Shown: positions 46,570 through 59,129, counted from the stretch's first letter. The stretch is DNA of 64,000 nt from Chinchilla lanigera (GCF_000276665.1 NW_004955417.1:21220345-21284344); one strand, 5' to 3'. Numbers and translations are program-made. Notes: generated by a model from the letters alone, not told the origin.

Positions 46570-47350
46570 GCAAACTTTTTGTTTGAGTGGAGCCTCTGGA
46601 AACCTGTTTGGGAAGAGCCTCTGAAGGAACTGGTTCTGAAGGATGTTCCACTATACACAGCCACCTAGGTTATCAGTCATGGTCCAAGAGAGCCTGGCTA
46701 CTTTTCTCGCTGCAGTAGCCCTTGGTGTTGTCCATGTGGTGCTGGTTTTACCAGCACACAGAATGTAAGAGTTGTGGAGTCAGGAAGGCTTCCACCTAGA
46801 TTGAAGAAGAAGGTCTTGGAGACCAGGAAAGGAGCCCAGGAAAGGGCAGTGCATACAACCGTAGAAATGAAGCCAAAGGTACAGAAGAGGCTCCAGGAAT
46901 TTGAAGATGCCAAGAACATGGAACGTCCACCGAGGTAAGCAGCAGGCAGTGAGCATAGCCAGCCAAAGAGAGAGGCCATGTGCACTACAGTTAGCAAGGC
47001 AAAGACGTGGAACTGTTCAAGCCCTGTGGAACTCATGCCTCATTATCATGTGCCCTGTATGCCTTGAATGCTGTATGTGGAACTAAAGGACTTAAATGTT
47101 CGCCCTGCTTGGATTCCAACATTGTTTTTGTCCAATTCTTTGCCATCCTCCTGTTCCTCTTTGGAATGGGAATATCTACATTATGCCATTTTATATTGAG
47201 AGGATATAACTGGTTTTTATTTCTACAGAGCTTCACATCTAAGAGTTTACCTTATGGAGACAATGACTTGGAATCTTTAGCAAGCCCAAGTCACTGGACT
47301 GTTGAGACACTGGAGAAGGGATCATTGTATTTTGGCTCTGCATAGGCTAG
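46570..47350 (+). mobile_element. Probable MaLR internal-type sequence
   Basis: 'tttgggaagagcctctgaag', 'tggaatgggaatatctacat', then 'taactggtttttatttctac' and 'ggatcattgtattttggctc' resemble the non-coding internal segment of MaLR elements in plus orientation. Two 112-codon frames on opposite strands (46698-47036 minus and 47007-47345 plus) are not supported as genes. Identification is tentative. Confidence 0.4.
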
Positions 47351-47758
47351 TTGTATAATGTTAGGTTGAGCTGTGGCCTTGTGTTTATTTGGAGATTAGG
47401 TATGTTGTAATGTGATATGTGTGTGCATCAAATTACAGGGAGAGGTATGTGGTAGCTGAGCTGGATTGTCACCTGGATTGGCTTGGAGTGCTTCAGAGAT
47501 CAGTAAAGCATATTTTTTAGGGTCATAGAGACATTAACTTAGAAGCCATATATGTTTCCTTGCCTCTTCTCTGGTGTGTTTCCCCTGCTCTGATCTCATC
47601 TACAGAGAGCTCCTCAGCTTCTCGGTTACACCACGCTCTTCTACTAGGAAGTCTCTGCTTTCAAGCCAGCCAGCTATACTTGAGACCACTGAAATCAAAA
47701 GCCAAAGAAACGTGTCCTCATTTAAACTCTAAATGTGGGGTATAGTGTCCTAGCAGTA
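47351..47758. other. Unassigned sequence
   Basis: Possibly the right part of the preceding retroelement; nothing definite. Confidence 0.4.
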
Positions 47759-47759
47759 A

Positions 47760-49810
47760 AGATCTGATTAATTATCACCTGCGAGCATATTCTGAGGGTT
47801 TTTTCTGAGAGTTTTATTTTTTTCATAGTGCTTCGGAATATATTTCTTTGTCTGCTTCTGTTTCCATAGTGATTATTCCTGGTCTGTTCTTGGTATCATT
47901 AAGTACTATTCAAATTTTACTACCTTGACTCAGGTGCAGAAAACTTGTTTCCATTGAGATATTTTAGTACCCTATTTTTAAGTGTAATTTCTCTGCAAAC
48001 AAAGTGATATTGTAATTTTTTAAAAAAATAAAACCCAACAATTTCTAAAATATATTTGGAAAGGATAGTTTATGCATTTCCCATTTTGGCTGCTTTTGTA
48101 TTACTTCATCTTTGTCACATTGTATGATGATTTATTTTGTCATTTCATTCACATTTGAGAAATATCTTTAACCAATATTTAAAGGCAGGCCTACTATTGT
48201 CAGAGATGTTCTCATTTCTCCTTACTTTGTAGATATTCTTAAAGAATATATTGAGATAAATAATTTTTACCTTGCTGTTCTTTTCTTCAGCATTTAAGAA
48301 ATGATATTGTCTTTTGACCTCCATAGTTTCTGAGAAATTTACTGATTTTCACATTATTTTCACATTTCACATGATTTTCCCACAAGCAGTGTGGTATTTC
48401 TCTCTGGACGCTTTGAAAAATTTTTAAAACTTTTTTCTTTGTCATTAAGAATAGTTATGATGTGTCTTGGTATTGACTTCTTTGTATTTCTTTGTTTTTG
48501 GTTTGTTTAACTTATTTTACCTGTGAGTTTATGGCTTTCAACAAATTTTAAAAGTTTAGCAAAATTTTTCTTGACTATTTTTCATACCCATTATCTATTT
48601 TCTTGTAGTATACCCATGGTTTCAGTGTTTTGTTTTTCTCCTATCGGTTCCTGAGCTGTTATTCCTTTTTTTCATTCTATTTTGTTTCTGTAGTTCAGAT
48701 TGAGCTAATTTCATTGCTCTGTCCTCATGGTGCACTAATCTATGTGCTCTCTGCCATCCCTACTCTCATAACAAATGAACAGATCACACTTATATTTTTT
48801 ATTTATATGTTTTTCAGTTTTGTGTAGGGTTAATAATATTCCTTAGTTATTGCGGGCTGATCAGGTCCACTATCTCCTGAAAGAGTGCACAATGCAGGCT
48901 AAATAAAAAGAGGCAAATGGAGTGATTTCAGGGCTCCAAGAGGATCAAAGGCCTCTCACAGAATTTGAGATTCTCTCAGTGCAAAGACCAAGACCTTCTC
49001 TGGGTGGCCCATATTTATCTGGTTATCATAAGAAGGGAGGGAAGTATTCAGGAAGGGTGGAATTACTCAAGGACTTCTGCAAGTGAGGTATTAAATTAAT
49101 CCTTAATAAGGATTAAATTGATTCACCCAGGAGTGAGATGCCTAAGGCTATAGTCTTTTTCTAGTTGAGATGGAACCCAGGTGTCTTTGCTGTGATTTTG
49201 CCTTATCCTCTGAGTTTTTCTGGTTTCATCAGCCATTACAGGCTTTAGTAGGGATTAATGACTCACGAGGGTTCACTTACTATGAGTCTGCTACCCATTT
49301 CCAGACAAAGAGCCTAAGCCTTGGACAGATCACAAGTCAACATGCAAAAGCCAATTGAGTAATTTAAGTACTGCTCAGGTTGCTTCACAATGGTCTCCAT
49401 CAGTTTTGCAATTTCCATTGGTCTTTTTGTGTAATTTGTTTTTCCTTGTTGAAGTTTAGAATTTAAAATTTTTCTATATTATTTGTAAATGCTTACAGAA
49501 GTATTTTTATAAAGAATGTTTTAAAATTCTTGTCGTATATTTCTAACATTTGATTCATGGGATCTTGTTGTCACTTGCAATTTCTCATTGGATTTGTGAT
49601 GTCCCTTAATTCTGTCATGATGAGTGATGTTTTGGTTGTAGCTTTAACACTCTGCCTCTGATGTGAAGTCTTATTAAATGTCTTAAGCAGACCTTTACCA
49701 TTTAGATTTAGGACATATATCATAGCCATCTTGGTTTTATTCTGTGGCTCTAATTACAGTTTAATTTCCAGGGGCTTTACAGTGTTACTTTGACGGTCTC
49801 ATTTATACTG
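47760..49810 (-). mobile_element. Ancient LINE-1 (L1M-type), long
   Basis: Reverse-complement L1M landmarks: 'gagtttatggctttcaacaa' near 48526, 'cttgactatttttcataccc' near 48571, 'cagattgagctaatttcatt' near 48694, then past the insertion 'aatttgtttttccttgttga' near 49433 and 'taacatttgattcatgggat' near 49544. It spans about 2 kb including a foreign segment at 48835-49365. Confidence 0.65.
48835..49365. mobile_element. Unidentified insertion in L1M, about 530 bp
   Basis: L1M text stops near 'tttcagttttgtgtaggg' and resumes near 'agtactgctcaggttgcttc'. The intervening block is less AT-rich and LTR-sized, with 'gcaggctaaataaaaagagg' resembling a polyadenylation region. It also holds a local imperfect palindrome, 'attaatccttaataaggatt', near 49096. 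No terminal duplication found. Confidence 0.45.
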
Positions 49811-49814
49811 TTGA

Positions 49815-51120
49815 GTTATCTACTTATAACTGCCTGTGCTGACAGTCAAGCAATAAATAATTTTTGGACCATTGTCTTATAATATGTTCTAAGCAACATA
49901 CATGCTGCAGCCAAGAAGGCAGAGAGGCTCTCTCTTTTATAGAATGTTATGCTGAAGTGGAAAAGGCAGATATAAATATACAAATACAGAAAATAATTTC
50001 AGAAATATTGGAGAAGGAAGTGCTCACTGTGGAGAGAGAGAATTAAAAGGAGTCTCCATGGAAATTGTGATAAGAAGTAAAGCCTACAAAAGAATGATCA
50101 AACTATGCAACCACTTTGGGAAGGAATGCTTTACCCATTGGCAATAGCAAGTGCACAAATGTTCTAAGGGAAAACAGAATTTACTGTACCTATTTTAAGT
50201 ATTAGCTTTGGATAACTGGTTCTCAATCCTACTAAGAAGATGTTAATAAAATCATATGAAATTCAGAAATTTTCGTGAAGAGGACACTTTGAGAGGGGAA
50301 AAATAAATATGATTTGACCAATTCCAGACTGTTTTGTCTGAGGATAAACCATAAACATAATAAATTAGTTCCTTGGAAGCCCATTTTCTTCTGCTGAGCA
50401 ACTGCATATGGCCCAGTGATATACTGCATTAAATTTTCACCTGAAAGGAGAAAAATTAAAAATTGGGATGACTTTCTTGACTTTGAGATGTTCTTTGAAG
50501 TTAAAAGGTAGAAACATCAACATATATGTATATAGGCATATACATATATGGTACACATATATATCATATATATGATATATTTAATATAATGTACATATAT
50601 ATGACAATACCTATGAGTACATGCATTTATTTCATTGTAATAGTTGAAATAGTAAACCTTACCCTATTTCAAGTGATTTGTCAAAAACACCAAAATAATG
50701 AATTTTATTTTCAATTCCTTAGCTAAATACTTAATCTTACAGTAGAACTAAGCCTTTACTAAATTATATTAGTTTGCTTTACATCAGAAATTTATAACTT
50801 ACACATGGAAACATCCCTAAACTGGTTTAATTCTTAAGTATGTATATGAAGAAAATAAATATGTATTGCAAAATAAAAATTCTATGTACCTGTGAATGAA
50901 TTTCTGCATTCTTTTACTTTTCAGAAGTATTTGTGAGGATATATGAACATTTTTTTGTATTTTTATGTTCAAGGAAAATCAGATTCACATGAAAAACCAA
51001 TCCCACTGATAAAAATGTGGAATTTACAAAGTTAGCATGGGTTTTACTAAGAAGTAAGCACATCTTTTCAAGCTATAGATTTCTTTGAAAACACAGATAC
51101 AAAGAAAGAATGTAGAATCC
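49815..51120. other. Unassigned sequence with an AT palindrome block
   Basis: No gene; an AT-rich palindromic block is at 50520-50612. Confidence 0.5.
50520..50612. repeat. AT-rich palindromic low-complexity block
   Basis: ATAT/GTAT/CATA runs include a perfect 22-bp palindrome around 50560-50581, centred on 'catatatatg'. Confidence 0.85.
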
Positions 51121-51124
51121 TAGT

Positions 51125-51335
51125 TATAGTAAAGCTTTGGGATCAGAGTTCCTAGGTTTAAATTCTCAATTATTAAATTACCAGATTAGTAAATTTAAAC
51201 TAAATATTTCTAAGTAATTGCCTTAACCATCTACGCCTCAGGGTTGTTTTTGGTACTGCAGTGTCAGAATCCAATCGAAATTGGGCTAACTGGCCCAAAG
51301 TAAGTATCAAATAAACAATAGTTATTATTAGCACT
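51125..51335 (+). mobile_element. MIR SINE
   Basis: 'gggatcagagttcctaggtt', then 'ccttaaccatctacgcctca' and the 3' end 'aaagtaagtatcaaataaac', then 'aatagttattattag', follow MIR in order, with its LINE-2-like tail. Confidence 0.8.
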
Positions 51336-51339
51336 GTCG

Positions 51340-53330
51340 TTGTTTACTTAGTCATGTCATATGCCTTTAAATTTCCTGAGTGTAACACTGTGTAGAGCTG
51401 ATGTTTCAGACATTCCAAATTCTGAAAATGGTGTTCAACAAGGATGGCCTTACCATTTCCAAAGGTTGATGCCGCAGGGGACACAAGCAAATATTTCTGT
51501 TGGTGTTTTTATATCAACTAATAAACTTTGTTCCTCTGAGGGTGACTGCAGCATATAACCTTGTGTCTCAACTGGTAAAGGTATTTGGAGACTTTTCAGA
51601 AATTTTGCAAAGGTCTGCCTTTTATTAGGAAAATTGATCTTGGATCTTAAAGGTCAACAAAGTAAAGACTTGACTTTTCATCCTAAGACTCTTACAAAAT
51701 AAGCTGTATGTAAGACACTTTATCTGCGTTACAAGTTAACCCCATCTGGATTTGCACCTGTGGCTTCTGGGAGCTAGTGCCCTTGGAGTGCTCAGCACTT
51801 CCCTTTAACTATGAAAAACAGAGTTTTAGAATTACAGAATGTACTTTAAGGAGTGTTGTTTCTAAGCCAACTTAATTCACCACTGCAGAGGGAAAGCACT
51901 AGGGTTGCAAAGCAGGTGGCAGTGTGGAATTTATTAATGTAGTTGCATACTTCTGTTCCCTCCAGCCAGAGATGAAATGGATGTATCTCTCATCAGGGCA
52001 TCTTGCCAAGATCAAGAGCACTTGGCTGTCCCATCCAACTTAACGGGTCACATTTCTCTAATGCATTATAAAAATAAAACTTTTATGCAAGCAATTCTAT
52101 GAAAGGAGTTAGAGTAAATTCACATTTTCATGGCCTTCTTACCTAAAACCTACTGAAATGAACACAAACAATGAGAAATAGAACCTGATCCTATGCTTAG
52201 GAATTTCTGTAATACAGTAACATCATACAGTGGACTTGGAAGAATAATAGTCAGTTACAAAGCAATTTGGAACAAACTGAAAGACTCCTAATATCAGTAA
52301 ATGTACCTCTAGTTGGGAGATCGTACTGTGTGATAAATAATGAATGATGGTCCAGAGGGGTCTACTAAAAATTCCTAGCTGGAGAGGTAAGACTGGAGAG
52401 AGAAGAGATAGTAAGAGCAATGCAGAAAACATCAGGTATTAATTCTCCAACACAAAAGTGGGAGGCAGAACGTAGAGATATAAAATTTAAATAATCTTCT
52501 TGGATGAGACATATTATTTTCTTCCAGCTGACTTTCTCCCTACAAGGAAAATTCTGAGCAAAAAGAAAACTGGACAATGGTGCTTGAAATCAAATTAACA
52601 TGAGCAAATATGAATGTCTGTATTACTACGCACATCTAAATTTTACTTGGGTGTCCTGCTAATCTAAGGACATAGAAAAGCAACAGTAGCCCTTTACATT
52701 AGATATTCAGTAAAACTGAAAAGAAATTGTTTGAGGAACAAGAAAATTAGCAGAAGGTTCATGTCTCTTTCTATATTCTTCAGGGAAATGAATGTCCAGC
52801 AAGGTAACAAACCAACAATTCTCATATCTAGAGCTTGATTCCTAAAAGATACTTCTGAGGTAGAAAGCAAGGAGAATGAAAATGCCAGGAATATTATTTT
52901 TTTAAACTCACATTTTCAACATTACTCCTCAATAATATTAAGTTCTGACAGAATTCTCCTACTTAAAATGAATAAAGTGTATAAAACAGCATGATACAAA
53001 TGCAGACATTAATACTCCACAGAAAGGAAGAATAAAATAAATATAATGTAAATGCCAAATGCAGACAGTAAGTGCACTTGAAAGTTTAGAGGTGACACAA
53101 TGAACTTTATAATAATTTTAAGTACTGAATACTATCTGATAAGACAAAACGAAAGATTAGAATTATGTCAAACTAAAGCCATATTAAAAATCACTTTAGT
53201 TTATAAAGCAACGTATATTTCACATTCTTTAAAACTGGCATGAAAAACAAATTAATAGAAAATAGGAATAAGGCATTGGTAAATTTTCAGAAAATTCTGA
53301 ATAAATCAAGAACAAAGATTAAATCAAGAT
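51340..53330. other. Unassigned sequence
   Basis: No gene or repeat call. Frames of 65-70 codons only. Confidence 0.5.
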
Positions 53331-53335
53331 TTAGC

Positions 53336-53515
53336 AAGCAGGACATGGTGGTGCATACGCACAATCCCAGCATTCTGGGAGGCTGAGGCGGGAAGATTGA
53401 GTTTGAGCTCAGGCACAGCAAGACCCTGTCTCAAAATAAAACACAAAATTCGAGCTGCAGACAGAGCTCAGGATGAAGGAAACTTCTGGCTTCAACACCA
53501 GTACAGAAAAATAAA
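53336..53515 (+). mobile_element. B1-dID composite SINE
   Basis: B1 half: 'gacatggtggtgcatacgca', 'cagcattctgggaggctgag', 'gcaagaccctgtctcaaaat'. ID-like half: 'gagctgcagacagagctcag' then 'ggcttcaacaccagtaca'. It has the same arrangement as the copy at 9494. Confidence 0.88.
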
Positions 53516-54540
53516 ATGAATTAAGGGAAGCCATGTTAATATTGTTAATATTTTTTACTTTCTTTGAAGTATATCCATCTTTTGTTGATCTGATGGTGTT
53601 TGGTATTTTTCCTCCTTTTCTCTCCATTTCTTGTTTCATAAAGAGTAAATTTTATTTTTCTTTTTCAGGTACATTTTAAAGGAGGTGCTCTGCCATCTTC
53701 CTTTGCCTCCTTGTGCATGGTACATGAAGCACAGCAGATGTGATCAGTGAAAGGATTGTAATAATCATCTCTCTTCCATTAACCAATCGGGTTACTCTTT
53801 CCAAGGGCAGCACTCTTGTTGCTTGTCCTGTTTTACTTAATTGTTGTTAGTACAGTGCATGCTTGCAATTCAAGGGGATTGCATTAATCTTGGGGAGTTG
53901 GTTCATATTACATATATTTTTGCTTCTTGCTATGAAGAACATTCTCGCATTTCTCCTTGTTGTGCCTTCTTCCTATAAGATATACACATAAGGCAGTCCT
54001 ACCATTCAGTTCACAGCAAAATCTTCTTTGTGTAAATTTTATATTTTTATTAACAAAAATGGACTAAAATGATGACCAAGCTCAGATTTATACTGTATTC
54101 ACCAGCAGGCTGTCAGAAACCAGGCATATTGCTAGACGGTCTCTTATATTTCTATGTCGGTTATCATGCTTGCTTCCCTAAGCATCCTGACATAAGCATC
54201 CCACCAAGAAGAAAGGGAGTGGAATCCTGAACCCACTCCAGAGGAGGGAGTTCCCCTGTCTGGATTGTTATTCCCTCACAAGAGATATAGTTAAGTACAC
54301 TTCTATAAGGCAAAATTTTTAAGAAAGTAAAATCTTACCTATTGTATATGTAAACCTACACCTGTAAAATGAATAGCCATAAATGTTTAACATAATGGAG
54401 CATCCTATTAAATTATAGGATTCTATAGATAAAAAAGAAGCTTCATGAGTGTGTTCAAGAGAAAGAAGTCACTAAAGGAAAAGAAGGAATCCAAGAATGG
54501 TATTAGATTTATTCAGTGTTACTCTTGTATGACAGAAGTT
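53516..54540. other. Unassigned sequence
   Basis: No gene. A region around 53830-53930 may be another copy of the unnamed repeat noted at 2590 and 11915, but the match is weak. Confidence 0.45.
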
Positions 54541-54544
54541 GATG

Positions 54545-54645
54545 AGGGGGGTGTAGTGGCACATGACTGTAATCCCAGCTCTCAGGAGGCTGAGGCAGGA
54601 GGATCACTGCAAGTTCCAGACCAGCCTGGGCTATTATGTAACATA
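54545..54645 (+). mobile_element. B1-like SINE, 3' truncated
   Basis: 'gtgtagtggcacatgactgt' then 'aatcccagctctcaggaggc' and 'ccagaccagcctgggctatt'. This is the first two-thirds of a 7SL-derived monomer. It supplies most of the local 67- and 89-codon frames. No TSD seen. Confidence 0.88.
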
Positions 54646-54834
54646 TAAAATATTCCTTTAAAATACCAGCAAGGAAGCATTTACTTGGTAATATACCGTT
54701 GAGCTGGTTTCTACATCTTATTAGGACATGACACAACACTGAATTCAGTGACCTAGTAAAATACAGGTAAATATGCAATTTTCTGTTTTTAGCATTGATA
54801 AGGCCCTGAAAATTGAGCTACACATTTAAATTTT

Positions 54835-54945
54835 ATTTTCTTTTGTGTGAGAGGGTCTCTCTATATAGCCTTAGCTGGCCTTGAACTCACAGCAATCCTC
54901 CTGCCTCAGCCAGCCAGGATCTGGGATTACAGGTGTACACCACAC
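54835..54945 (-). mobile_element. B1 SINE, minus strand
   Basis: 'gagagggtctctctatatag', 'ctggccttgaactcacagca' and 'gggattacaggtgtacacca' are reverse B1. A perfect 17-bp duplication, CTACACATTTAAATTTT, is at 54818-54834 and 54946-54962. Unlike 21468-21627 it lacks the internal duplication. Confidence 0.95.
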
Positions 54946-54964
54946 CTACACATTTAAATTTTTC

Positions 54965-55358
54965 TAAAGTACCCATACAACAGAAACCATATTGTATAAA
55001 GTGCAAAAGGAAAACATAGTTAAAAAGACAAAAGACTAAATTTATTTCATGCTAACAAAAACTTGATAAGCTCTGAAAGGAAACTTTTAGAGACAAAAGA
55101 AAACTAGGAGGAGAAAACAAAATGTACTTTCTCAAAGGCAATCTTGTTAAAAGATACTGATTGGGAAAAAAATGTAAAAAGATAAACAATGATTTATCAC
55201 GCAAAACAAACCCAAAGGAAAAAAGAACACAGCATTCATCTGAAGAAGTTAAATTCTAAGCTTTTTATTATATCTTAGGCCAAGGAGACAAATTTAGGAT
55301 AACAAAGGGTTCTCTATACAACAAATGTGATCTTTTTTTTTTCCTGTTAAAGTTTCAA
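54965..55358. other. Unassigned A-rich sequence
   Basis: Nothing recognised. Confidence 0.5.
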
Positions 55359-55359
55359 T

Positions 55360-55715
55360 CCATGATTAATTTGTCCTAGTTACTTTTAGGCTTGTGGTAA
55401 AGCAGTAGGTTTCTGTAGAAATGAATGCTAGAGGTAAATTTCTCACCTCATCAGAGCCAAGAAGCAAAAAAAAAAAAAAAAAAGAAAGAAAAAGAAAGAA
55501 AGAAAGAAAGAAAGAAAAAGTAAAAGTAAAAAGGAAGAAAGACTGAGATCCCGATAGATCCTTCACAGGCACATCCCCAGTGACCTCTCTTTCCATTGAG
55601 GCCCAAATCCTAAAGTTTCTACCACCTCCCAATGTACCAGCAGCAAGGGATCACTGTGTAAAATATGAACCTTTGGTGGACATTTAAGATCAAAACCATC
55701 ACATTCTGCTGCAGG
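55360..55715 (-). mobile_element. MaLR-type LTR with expanded purine tract
   Basis: 'cttttaggcttgtggtaaag', 'tcacctcatcagagccaaga', 'cacatccccagtgacctctc' and 'tggacatttaagatcaaaac' match the reverse MaLR-like order also present at 57700-58050. The GAGA/AAAG part of the LTR has grown into A20-(GAAA)n at 55466-55520. Confidence 0.78.
55466..55520. repeat. Poly(A)/(GAAA)n tract
   Basis: A run of about 18 A is followed by GAAA units inside the LTR. Confidence 0.95.
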
Positions 55716-55719
55716 CAGA

Positions 55720-57125
55720 ATGCACCTGTGAAAGTCCACATCCATCTTATAGCACAATCTCCATTCAGTCTATTCCTAAGAATCTCCAAATCTAAAACAT
55801 TGCAACAATGCATAAGAGTATACATTCAAAGATTCCTCATACACAAGAAAAATTATTCACTATGAACCTCTGTAATAGGAACATTTTATGCCTCTAAGAT
55901 ACAGTGCTACTGCATAAAGATTCCCATTCCAAGTAAAGGACAGGGCCACACAAAGGGATCTGACCAAAACAATTAAGAAATAATCAAGAAAAACATTAAG
56001 TCCATATCTGGTATTCAGGCTACATGGTGCAGGATGTGGAATCCCAAAGGCCTGGGCAGCCCTGACAATAGGTACCTGCTAGCGATTACCCACATGTGTC
56101 CTCTCTGGGTCTGGTTCTGCTCCCTGTCTACAGCTTCTCTCAGCAGGATTTCCATGTCCCTGCATTCTCCAACTGCTTGGAATCTCCCCTGAATTTTTTA
56201 TGTTCACTCTTACAATTTCATGTATCTCATGATTTTATTCATACAAGGACACTGCTTATAGGGATTTTATTTCTGTCCTATAGTTCTTCTTCTCAGGCTT
56301 GTCTTTGAAATTTTAGTGGAAACTTCCATGACACCATGACTCTTCCAATCTGCATGCCTGCAAGGCCAACACCATGTGAATGATGCCAAGGTCTGCCAGT
56401 AGCGTAACCAGTACTTTGGCCTCCTTGGATCAAGGCTGCATCATCCTCTGAGTATTTGGATGATTAAACTGAGAAAATAAGTTCTAAGGGAAAAATTCTC
56501 TGGCAGTCTTACACAACAGTCCTGGGAATATTGTCACAGCAAAGTTCTGCAAAAGTGTTTTATCTTTTATACCCTTGAGCTTGCAATGTATGATATTTTG
56601 CTAATTCCTGAGATGCCCTAAAGGTAATTTCCTATTGTCCCAGGGCAAAGCATTTAATTCATTCTATCAGCCTTAATCTCTTTTCCAAGTGTATTCTCCT
56701 CGCTTACAACTTTGAACGTTCTACCTTTCTAGCAAACTGAAGGTTTTCAAATGTTCCCACTCTGGTTTTGTTCCAGGTTCTCATTGTAAATCTGCTTAAT
56801 AGCAGTTGAAAATGCCCATACTACTCCCTAAATGTTGTGTTGCCTTCAAATTTTTCTCTGGCAGATTAATCAGTTCATCACCTACTAACTCAGCTTCATA
56901 TAAAATGTCAGATCATGCAGAACTCTACACAGGCTTTTTGTCAGAATGTAACATAAACATCTTCCACTTCAGTTCCCAAAAGAATCTTTATTTCTATCTG
57001 AAACTTCATGGGCCTGGCCTTTACTGTCTACATTCTTTCAGTTTTCAGATCTGAGCTCCTATCAGAATTATCCATCAAACTCCACTTATAACATTAGAAT
57101 CTTTGTGCAGCCTGCTGCACTGTAC
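55720..57125. other. Unassigned sequence
   Basis: No gene supported. Frames of 66-82 codons (56096-56308, 56806-57054) lack recognisable motifs. Confidence 0.5.
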
Positions 57126-57129
57126 ATTT

Positions 57130-57606
57130 CTCTATCAGTCTGTGCTTATTAGAGAAACAGATCTAATACAAGATATAATAATATATAAGGATTTAGAAGA
57201 TTGGCTTACATTGCCTGCCCACACAGTTAGGTGTGGAAGAGTGCAACAGGTCTAATTTGCACTGGGGATGCAAAGGATACAGTCAAAGGCTTGGAGCTCA
57301 CTGTCATGTCCCATGGGAATCATATTATTAGACTGAAGGATCTGCTATGGGAAGCTGAAGGTATGTAACAGAAAGCTGAAGGGTTGCTGCTGAAGTCTGA
57401 AGAATCTGCACTGGAAGCCAGGAGACAATTCCCAAAGTGAAAGCAAAGACTGGAGCACCTTCAAAGAAACAGGAGTGAGCCTTTCTTCTTCGTTTCCCTT
57501 TTATAACATTCTGGCGAAAATCCTCGCTTGGGTGGATCTTCCACACACGGATCTATGCTGAGCCAATTTCTTACTCAAGTTGACGCAATCAATCAACCAT
57601 CACAAT
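57130..57606 (-). mobile_element. LTR-like repeat, reverse copy of the 44-kb family
   Basis: It starts 'ctgtgcttattagagaaaca', continues with 'ttagaagattggcttacatt' and irregular 'aagctgaag/aagtctgaag' units at 57350-57420, and ends 'actcaagttgacgcaatcaa', then 'accatcaca'. The same element class appears in plus orientation at 43960-44451 and 62397-62815. Confidence 0.65.
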
Positions 57607-57699
57607 TTCCGAATCCCTTCTGCAAAACAATTCTAAGAGCTCAGGAACCACATCATGAGTTATATTCACAGAAATGACCTAGCTCTCAATATCAATCTG

Positions 57700-58050
57700 C
57701 TGTGTTAATTAAGTTTCCACCTCTCTGACAAAATATCTGAGAGAAATCAAAATCAAGGCAGAATGATTCATTTTGAATTATGGTTTCAGAGTTTTTAGTC
57801 TATGATCACTCAGCCCAGTTGCTTTTAGGCCTGAGTGGAAATGCATAGTGGAGTAAGATTGTTTGCCTTATGTCAGCCAAGAAGCAAAAGAAGACAAAGA
57901 GAAAGGGACTAGGGTCCTTCAAGAGATCACTCCCAATGACCTACTTCTTCCAACTAGGTAGCACCCCGGAATTTTCTAGTTTCTAATGTCACCATCAGCT
58001 AATAACCGTCTCCACACATGGAGCATTGCATCATATTTAAGATCAAAACT
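57700..58050 (-). mobile_element. MaLR-type solo LTR
   Basis: 'tgacaaaatatctgagagaa', 'ttatggtttcagagttttta', 'cagccaagaagcaaaagaag', 'tcccaatgacctacttcttc', 'tccacacatggagcattgca'. This is the most complete reverse copy of the family in the window. Confidence 0.8.
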
Positions 58051-58374
58051 ACAACAGCTGTCCCTTGCTTGTTTCCTTCTTCCCTTTTTAGAATATTACA
58101 TATTTAATATAATATGTAGAAGCTGGATTTCTACCATGGAATCATTTCACAATGCCTTTGAGATTTTTGACATTGTTAAACCTTAAGAAAAACACTGCTG
58201 GTAGCGTAATGATTCGCTCCTTTCCTTCAATATGGCAAACCAGACTGAAGGATTTATTTAATTTTCTTAGTGTCATCAAGGTCTTTGTTAATTGGAAACA
58301 AAATGTAAACATGAATTAAGTTCTCTGATATCATGATGAGCTTTTGATGTTACAATATATATTTGATTATATTA

Positions 58375-58725
58375 ATTTGTCTGAATGTTTTTATTTTAAA
58401 GAGAAAAAAAGAAAAAAATGTAGAATTCAAAACAAGATAATAGGAGATTAACAATGGTTAATATATTGTATACTGTTATCTTCAAATTAGTTGCACAGAT
58501 TACAAGATATAGGCTTGCATAATTGATCAAACAACATAAGTACGCACCACTATTTTCAATGAACTAAAATAAGTCAGTAGTGAAACTATGTTATCCATCT
58601 TATGTACAAGTGTATTTGCTTTTCCCTTCTTTCTTTTCTCTTTTTATACATCCCAGTTGTTCTTTCTTTTTGAGCAGTTTATTTCCCTTTCATAATATCT
58701 ACTGTAGATTTTGGGTCTTATTTTA
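58375..58725 (-). mobile_element. LINE-1 3' UTR only (5'-truncated)
   Basis: It is closely related over its full length to the 3' UTR at 27365-27680: 'gattaacaatggttaatata', 'aattgatcaaacaacataag', 'ttctttctttttgagcagtt' all have counterparts. The similarity stops before ORF2, so this copy was truncated on insertion. Confidence 0.88.
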
Positions 58726-58729
58726 AAAT

Positions 58730-59125
58730 GTACCTAAATTTTGATAGACTAAGAGAGACTCATTTCTTTTCCATTTTGAATAAACAGTATAAACTGTTAT
58801 CATGATTATATGTTTATTTTTAAGAAGTTGTTACAATGGAATTACCTTAAATAACTCACCGTATTTCATCACAAAAACAAAATACTATTACCTCATCTAG
58901 GAAAATCACAATAACTCTATATAACGTTATCCATGATCTTTAAGCAAAATTCTTCAACTTGAGACAATCTGAGCATTCAAGTGGAATATGAAAGATTTGA
59001 TTGCAATGCATGAAAGTCATGACTTTTAATCCACAGAAAGAAAATGATGGGTGGTGTTACTTTGCATAAAATGCCCAGTGATACACATAGGAGTAATGAC
59101 AGACATTTTTTAAGTCAACATTTTC
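58730..59125. other. Unassigned AT-rich sequence
   Basis: Nothing recognised. Confidence 0.5.
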
Positions 59126-59129
59126 CAAT

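Noticed and set aside
46698..47345. Two 112-codon frames on opposite strands, one with hydrophobic segments.
   Set aside because: The DNA resembles MaLR internal sequence. Hydrophobic stretches arise readily from this composition, and no homologous protein comes to mind.
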